Positions 59,753 to 64,000 of a DNA stretch of 64,000 bases are shown piece after piece. The first letter of the stretch is position 1. Every line of letters starts with the position of its first letter. The DNA lies in NCBI RefSeq assembly GCF_002150035.1, contig NZ_NETS01000010.1, positions 186,001 through 250,000 of the forward strand. Reading direction: 5' to 3'. Below the pieces are notes generated by a model, which saw nothing but the letters and a program-made list of their open reading frames with translations, had not been told where the DNA came from and searched no databases. This DNA comes from Leptospira venezuelensis (GTDB lineage: Bacteria > Spirochaetota > Leptospiria > Leptospirales > Leptospiraceae). The translations under genes and the position numbers were made by a program.

Positions 59753-60328
59753 TTATTTCTCCGAAACGAGAAGTTTTGCCGTTTTAGAAGCAGATCGTAT
59801 CGCATTCGTATTTCGGCTTGTCCTAGAGATCAAAATGGCACCTTCCAATAAGGAAAGGATGCCTATTGCGAGTTCTGAAGACTTGCTCTCCTCGAATCCG
59901 TTCTTCCGGAAAAACGAATCCAATATGGAGATCCAATCTTGGAAAACAGCAGCGCAAGTAGAGTTAACTAAAGAAGGTTCCGAGGCTGTCTCGGAAGCAG
60001 TTGTCATGATCGGGCAACCCTTGGAAAAACCGGAAGATACGAGCCTATATTCCAAGGCAGAAAATATCCTTTGGATCCCGGCCGGAACAGATTTGGCAGA
60101 ATCCAAAACCGCCTTCAATTCCTTGGCCAATTCGTTGCCAGATACCAGAAGAGCTAAGGAAGCCAATTCTTCCTTCCCGCCTGGAAAATGGAAATAAATG
60201 GATCCTTTGGGGGCTTTTGCGTCTTCTACGATATCGTTTAGCCCAGTTCCCGCATATCCCCCGATTTCCAATCGTTCTGCCATGGCACGAACCATCTTTT
60301 CCTTAGCAATTTCTCCCTTCTGACCCAT
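59753..60328 (-). CDS. TetR regulator of LmrA/YxaF type
   Basis: A 191-residue repressor with HTH IVEDAKAPKGSIYFHFPGGKEELA (about 31-54). CPIMTTASETASEPSLVNSTCAAVFQDW (about 104-131) is typical of the LmrA/YxaF group. It precedes the MBL hydrolase gene by two bases on the minus strand. A palindromic site GACCGGTC lies 26 bases before the start. This is a compact one-repressor, one-enzyme unit. Confidence 0.87.
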   Translation of the reverse strand: MGQKGEIAKEKMVRAMAERLEIGGYAGTGLNDIVEDAKAPKGSIYFHFPGGKEELASLALLVSGNELAKELKAVLDSAKSVPAGIQRIFSALEYRLVSSGFSKGCPIMTTASETASEPSLVNSTCAAVFQDWISILDSFFRKNGFEESKSSELAIGILSLLEGAILISRTSRNTNAIRSASKTAKLLVSEK

Positions 60329-60349
60329 AAAACCTTTAGATCAAATAAA

Positions 60350-60371
60350 AATAGACCGGTCAACATATTTT
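60350..60371. promoter_or_regulatory. Operator-like site before the LmrA/YxaF-type TetR gene
   Basis: AATAGACCGGTCAACATATT includes the perfect palindrome GACCGGTC (60354-60361). From memory it resembles the box bound by Bacillus subtilis LmrA/YxaF (TAGACC followed by a TATATTT stretch); I could not verify that alignment. Confidence 0.45.
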
Positions 60372-60454
60372 TAAAGTATGAATCAGATTTTCTACTTCCA
60401 TCTTATCCTACGAAACTCCTTGCTCGGGCCCGGCTTCAGCCAAAAATATGGCCC

Positions 60455-60994
60455 ATGATACAACATCCTTGGCACGAGGCCAGCCCTGGCCCAAATCCTC
60501 CTCACGAAATTCATGCACTTGTAGAAATTCCTTCCGGAAGTAAGGCAAAATTCGAAGTGGATAAGGAATCTGGACTCATCAAACTGGACCGAGTGCTTTT
60601 CGCTTCCGCTCATTATCCTGCTCATTATGGTTTTATACCTCAGACCTTGGGAGATGATAAGGATCCTTTGGATATTTTAGTTCTCTGTTCTGAGGAAGTT
60701 CCTCCACTTTGTTTGGTGCCCGCAAGAGTGGTCGGGGTCATGAGAATGATAGATAGAGGGGAAGGAGACGAGAAGATCCTGGCTGTCGCCTCTGGAGATA
60801 GAAGTTTTGACGGGATAGAACATGTCTCGCAGCTTCCTAACTCCTTTAGAGCAGAGCTGACCCACTTCTTCTCCGTATATAAACAATTAGAAAAAAAAGA
60901 AGTTAGAGTAGAAGAACCGGAAGGCCCCGAGGTAGCAAAAGAGCTAATCCTCAGAGCATTAGATTTTTATAAACAGAAGTTCCCTAAAAAGTAA
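60455..60994 (+). CDS. ppa: Inorganic pyrophosphatase
   Basis: A 179-residue family I pyrophosphatase, needed to pull biosynthetic reactions by removing PPi. EIPSGSKAKFEVDK (24-37) holds the active-site Glu and Lys; DDKDPLDILVL (67-77) is the metal-binding Asp cluster. VPARVVGVMRMIDRGEGDEKILAV completes the site. Length and motif order are normal for the bacterial enzyme. It is convergent with the cyclase gene with two bases between stops. Confidence 0.95.
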   Translation: MIQHPWHEASPGPNPPHEIHALVEIPSGSKAKFEVDKESGLIKLDRVLFASAHYPAHYGFIPQTLGDDKDPLDILVLCSEEVPPLCLVPARVVGVMRMIDRGEGDEKILAVASGDRSFDGIEHVSQLPNSFRAELTHFFSVYKQLEKKEVRVEEPEGPEVAKELILRALDFYKQKFPKK

Positions 60995-60996
60995 GA

Positions 60997-62904
60997 TCAG
61001 CCCAAGACCTCGTATACTTCGCTGGACTTGGATTTTCCTTTTACTTTGACTTTGCCTAATTTTTTAAAGGAATACTTTCTGCGATTCTTCAACTTGCGGT
61101 ATGTATTTTCGCTAAGTAGAAGGTTCGCATGAAACTCTTTAGTCAATCCTTCGATCCTAGAAGCAAGATTGACCGCATCAGAGATGACTGTCCCGTCCAT
61201 TCTTTCTTCTTCTCCGATCGTCCCAAGCATCAATGTTCCAGTATGCAGTCCGATACCTATCTGTATCGGTTCATAATGTCGATCCGCTCTGGATTGGTTT
61301 AAACTTTCTAGCTCTCGGAGCATTTCCATTGCAGCGTCCAAAGCATGATCTGGCAAACTTGGAAAGAGCGCCATGATCCCGTCTCCTAAATACTTATCTA
61401 TGAAACCGCCGTGTTTTCGGATAATAGGCCCCATTTTTCTCATATAAGAATTCAAGAAGTCGAAATTGTCTTTAGGAGTCATCTTCTCTGAAAGTTTAGT
61501 AAAGGATCTGATATCTGAAAATAGGATTGTCATTTCTCTTTGGACCTGATCTCCCAAACCGATCTCTGTGATATCACTCTTATTCAAAAATTTCAAGAAT
61601 GCTAATGGAACAAATCTACTATAGGCCTTGTTCACTTCTAACAAGTTATCTGATAAACGTTCTATGTATAAGAATGCCTGGGAAAAGCGGAAAGAGAGCA
61701 GGTAAGACTGTACAAATATGAAAACGAATAATCCTAATGGAAGATAATATCCTGTATTGATCACGGCTTGAGAGTATAAACTATCATTAATAGCAGCCGC
61801 AGTTAGGGCGATTACTCCTCCTAACGCCATTAATGATCCTTCTGCCTTGTTTCTAACCAAACGGACTAATACGAAGAAGATCCATAATATTACGAAAATT
61901 AAACATACTTGGAATGGAATTAGAGTATGAGTATAAATACTTGCGGGAGTAACCACCACAATAGCAGATACTACCAGGTTAAATCCGATGAAGAATTTTC
62001 TTAACTTAGCAGAGAATGAATTAGGATACAATGCATCAAGATAATAAACGAAGAAAGGAACGGCCAAGTAGAAGGAAATATATTCCAACTTATTAAAAAA
62101 TTCCCAAGGTAGATGGGGAAATTTTAAAATCAGGAATCTTTCTCCGGTCACAAATATGCGCAAACAGATACTCGCGCAAAATGCTCCGAAAAACAAACCG
62201 GTCATGTCCCTTCTTCTTAAAGAATACAAACCGAAATGGTATAAAGCCATGATGATGATACTTCCAAACAAGAACATCTCACTGAAGGAGCTATTATCCC
62301 TGAAGTTCAGAAGATCAGCTTCCGTGCCCATCCTAAGAGATTCCCAAAGTCCCCCCTTATAATGATCAAAGTTCGAAATCTCTACTTGGAGTAACATTTC
62401 TTTGTTTGGTTGTCCAATCGAAACATATAGAGGAAGATACTGAGGACGAGATGAGTTTGCATCTGGACCTACAACACCATTCCCCATGATCTTCTTCCCA
62501 TCCAAATAGATAGAAGCTGCAGTTCCTGCTCCTTGGAAATGCATCATTAACCTTCCCTGATTTTGACCAGGAATAATTTTTAAAGTATAAGTCCCGTATC
62601 CAAAAGCCATTAAAGGATTCATACCTTCCAGCTTGGGAATTTGGTTCCAGTTACCGGGAATATTGACTATATGAGTTTGAGCATCTTTATGTCCAAGATC
62701 CGGTCTGCTTACCGCCAACTTCATCCATTGGAATTTCCACTCACCATCTAATTTTACGATCCCATCTTCCCCAAAGTTCCAATCTCTTAGATCCAAAACC
62801 CCATTTTCTGCAAGGGGAGAAATTTTAGGGGAAGTTTTGTTTCGACAGGAGAATAACGTCAGGACCAGAACCAATATGAGTGGAAAAACTTTAAGAGATT
62901 TCAT
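60997..62904 (-). CDS. 7TMR-DISM adenylate cyclase, lipoprotein-type signal
   Basis: A 635-residue receptor cyclase. It begins with a lipoprotein-like signal (FSCRN, Cys20), followed by a jelly-roll extracellular domain (about 38-195), which in DISM proteins binds carbohydrate-like ligands. Seven helices follow (about 208-410) and then a class III cyclase domain (about 445-635). Metal sites are the Asp in LFSDIRSFT and in YLGDGIM; FIDKYLGD holds the adenine-selecting Lys and SDAVNLASRIE the Asp, so it makes cAMP. It would link an external signal to cAMP. Second cyclase of the window. Confidence 0.92.
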   Translation of the reverse strand: MKSLKVFPLILVLVLTLFSCRNKTSPKISPLAENGVLDLRDWNFGEDGIVKLDGEWKFQWMKLAVSRPDLGHKDAQTHIVNIPGNWNQIPKLEGMNPLMAFGYGTYTLKIIPGQNQGRLMMHFQGAGTAASIYLDGKKIMGNGVVGPDANSSRPQYLPLYVSIGQPNKEMLLQVEISNFDHYKGGLWESLRMGTEADLLNFRDNSSFSEMFLFGSIIIMALYHFGLYSLRRRDMTGLFFGAFCASICLRIFVTGERFLILKFPHLPWEFFNKLEYISFYLAVPFFVYYLDALYPNSFSAKLRKFFIGFNLVVSAIVVVTPASIYTHTLIPFQVCLIFVILWIFFVLVRLVRNKAEGSLMALGGVIALTAAAINDSLYSQAVINTGYYLPLGLFVFIFVQSYLLSFRFSQAFLYIERLSDNLLEVNKAYSRFVPLAFLKFLNKSDITEIGLGDQVQREMTILFSDIRSFTKLSEKMTPKDNFDFLNSYMRKMGPIIRKHGGFIDKYLGDGIMALFPSLPDHALDAAMEMLRELESLNQSRADRHYEPIQIGIGLHTGTLMLGTIGEEERMDGTVISDAVNLASRIEGLTKEFHANLLLSENTYRKLKNRRKYSFKKLGKVKVKGKSKSSEVYEVLG

Positions 62905-63141
62905 GTGATATCGATTTGAAATTGGACGAATAACGCCCCTGTTTTCCTCGGATCGGAAGATGAATTTCCCGGCCTTCTACGGAAAGCGGGAGCAATACTA
63001 ATAAAATTCCGAAATCAATTAAATCAGAAATTTAGAAATTCCAAGGGATTTTTGAAAAATTTTTCCAAATAAGAATCTATAACTTTCGTTCGATGAAAAT
63101 CATTTGAGTTCTCCCGGATAAAGCCCCGGGAGTTTTGTATT
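62905..63141. other. Intergenic region before the DISM cyclase
   Basis: It has no gene. A hairpin with arms CTCCCGG (63111-63117) and CCGGGAG (63126-63132) lies just after the stop of the hydrolase at 63142. The T-rich end is on the plus side only, so it is a weak terminator for the minus-strand gene. Confidence 0.45.
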
Positions 63142-63963
63142 TTAGAATTTTTGTAAGAAGGTTTCCAGGATATTACGAAATTCTTCCGGCTGGTCCAATT
63201 GCAACCAATGACCCGCATTTGCAACTACAGTATGAGGAAATCCTAAATGTAGTCTATGCAATGCAAATTGGTCGTCGTTCTCAGGCGTGACTATTGCAAG
63301 TTTTGGGCCCACATATCTTTTTAAAGAATGGTTCGGATCATAATCCAATAACTCAGAAGTGATCTTGATCACCGTATCTTTCGGAACTCTAGTTAATTCT
63401 TCCATCAGTCTTTCTTTTACTTCCGGTTTAGAATTCGCCAATAACTGCTCCCAATACGCCTCAGATGTTTGCACATACATATCTGAGAGCAATGCCCTCT
63501 TGATTTGGTCCCGAACAGACTCAGGCAATTTTTTAGGATCTCCATTTGAATCTACGAGGACGAGTCCTGCAACTCTACTTGGATTCTCTCCTGCATATTG
63601 TAATGCTACACTTCCCCCCATACTATGCCCCACTAGAACAAATCTTTGAAGTCCCAAAAGATTTACAACTGTGGCTAGATCCTGAGCCATGGAAGAGATT
63701 CTATAATCTCCATCTTTAGGAAATTCTGAATCACCGTGCCCTCTTAGCTCTATCCGAACTACTCTTCTGTTCGGAACGAGAGTCTCCTTAATCTCTTCCC
63801 AATGAGAAACATTCCCACCGAAAGAATGGATGAATACGACTGGCATCCCACCGAATCCCTCGTCTTTATAGGAAATTTTTCCAGTAGGACCATGGACGGA
63901 GGTTTTAATAATTTCACCTTTACAAAGAACAATGCCAAAAACGGAAGTTGCTAAAGTAATCAT
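63142..63963 (-). CDS. Alpha/beta hydrolase, exported
   Basis: A 273-residue alpha/beta hydrolase with the oxyanion strand VFIHSFGGN, RGHGDS, and nucleophile elbow GHSMGG; LVDSNG and NAGHW supply the later strands and the His. The chain before it (MITLATSVFGIVLCKGE) is a signal or lipobox-like segment. The frame stays open upstream to the window edge, with a GTG at 63987 and more beyond, so the true start may lie up to or past 64000. Substrate unknown; ester or lactone hydrolysis is likely. Confidence 0.85.
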   Translation of the reverse strand: MITLATSVFGIVLCKGEIIKTSVHGPTGKISYKDEGFGGMPVVFIHSFGGNVSHWEEIKETLVPNRRVVRIELRGHGDSEFPKDGDYRISSMAQDLATVVNLLGLQRFVLVGHSMGGSVALQYAGENPSRVAGLVLVDSNGDPKKLPESVRDQIKRALLSDMYVQTSEAYWEQLLANSKPEVKERLMEELTRVPKDTVIKITSELLDYDPNHSLKRYVGPKLAIVTPENDDQFALHRLHLGFPHTVVANAGHWLQLDQPEEFRNILETFLQKF

Positions 63964-64000
63964 AAAAACAAGTATAGTAGAATATACATGACAAGTTCTG

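Noticed and set aside
1..64000. CRISPR arrays, tRNA or rRNA genes, insertion sequences
   Set aside because: I saw no regularly spaced repeats, no cloverleaf or rRNA signature and no transposase; a covariance-model scan would be needed to exclude small RNAs.

Overview
This 64 kb window looks like chromosomal DNA of a spirochaete of the genus Leptospira. The evidence is a moderate-to-low G+C content, many lipoproteins with loose spirochaetal lipoboxes (SCN, FCS and GCD types), a spiro-SPASM-type radical SAM gene, 7TMR-DISM and multi-pass membrane adenylate cyclases, and several TetR regulators beside lipid genes. The genus call rests on recognised families and style, since no rRNA gene is present; I cannot name the species. 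I saw no tRNA, rRNA, CRISPR array, transposase, prophage or plasmid gene. About 57 protein genes fill roughly 90% of the sequence.

Layout. 1-4.2 kb: end of a dienelactone hydrolase, a glutathione peroxidase, a ceramidase-type lipoprotein and a hotdog thioesterase-like protein. 4.2-8.8 kb: a lipid block with two tandem thiolases, a double-hotdog thioesterase and a divergent TetR gene with a perfect 16-bp operator-like palindrome between them. 8.8-16.2 kb: unknown lipoprotein, CASTOR/POLLUX-like ion channel, lipase with a lysine-rich tail, PEP mutase/isocitrate lyase-family enzyme, MsrB, acyl-CoA dehydrogenase. 16.3-20.9 kb: a TolC-RND efflux pair with no adaptor gene. 21-25 kb: birA-coaX-crcB, a WG-repeat lipoprotein, ruvC and yebC. 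25-29.4 kb: a repeat-bearing gap, a LytTR regulator/histidine kinase pair and a pectinacetylesterase-like lipoprotein. 29.4-38.5 kb: two transporters, a DUF4442 protein, aspartokinase, a SurA-like foldase, the spiro-SPASM protein and an SpsF-SpsG-like fusion. 38.5-46.2 kb: inverted repeats, a TetR gene with several operator-like sites, DUF1801, valS, purD, an unknown gene and prfB. 46.1-49.4 kb: a four-gene MacAB/Lol-type ABC export operon ending in its own TetR gene. 49.4-64 kb: DoxX-like protein, two class III cyclases, a DUF805-SRPBCC fusion with a GyrI-like neighbour, adenosine deaminase, DegT aminotransferase, a DUF4160/DUF2442 pair, nitrilase-family amidase, TetR-MBL hydrolase operon, pyrophosphatase and an alpha/beta hydrolase.

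Two themes stand out. First, lipid metabolism: thiolases, acyl-CoA dehydrogenase, hotdog thioesterases, ceramidase, lipases and TetR repressors fit an organism that grows on fatty acids. Second, a family of intergenic palindromes of the form TGTnGGAnnTCCnACA. At two loci a pair of them bounds an element of about 150 bp with a G/C-rich hairpin core (24054-24202 and, inverted, 50234-50384); a decayed third copy lies at about 25420-25580. This is the best candidate in the window for an undescribed mobile or regulatory DNA element. The spiro-SPASM/SpsF-SpsG gene pair is the best candidate for a little-studied biosynthetic pathway.
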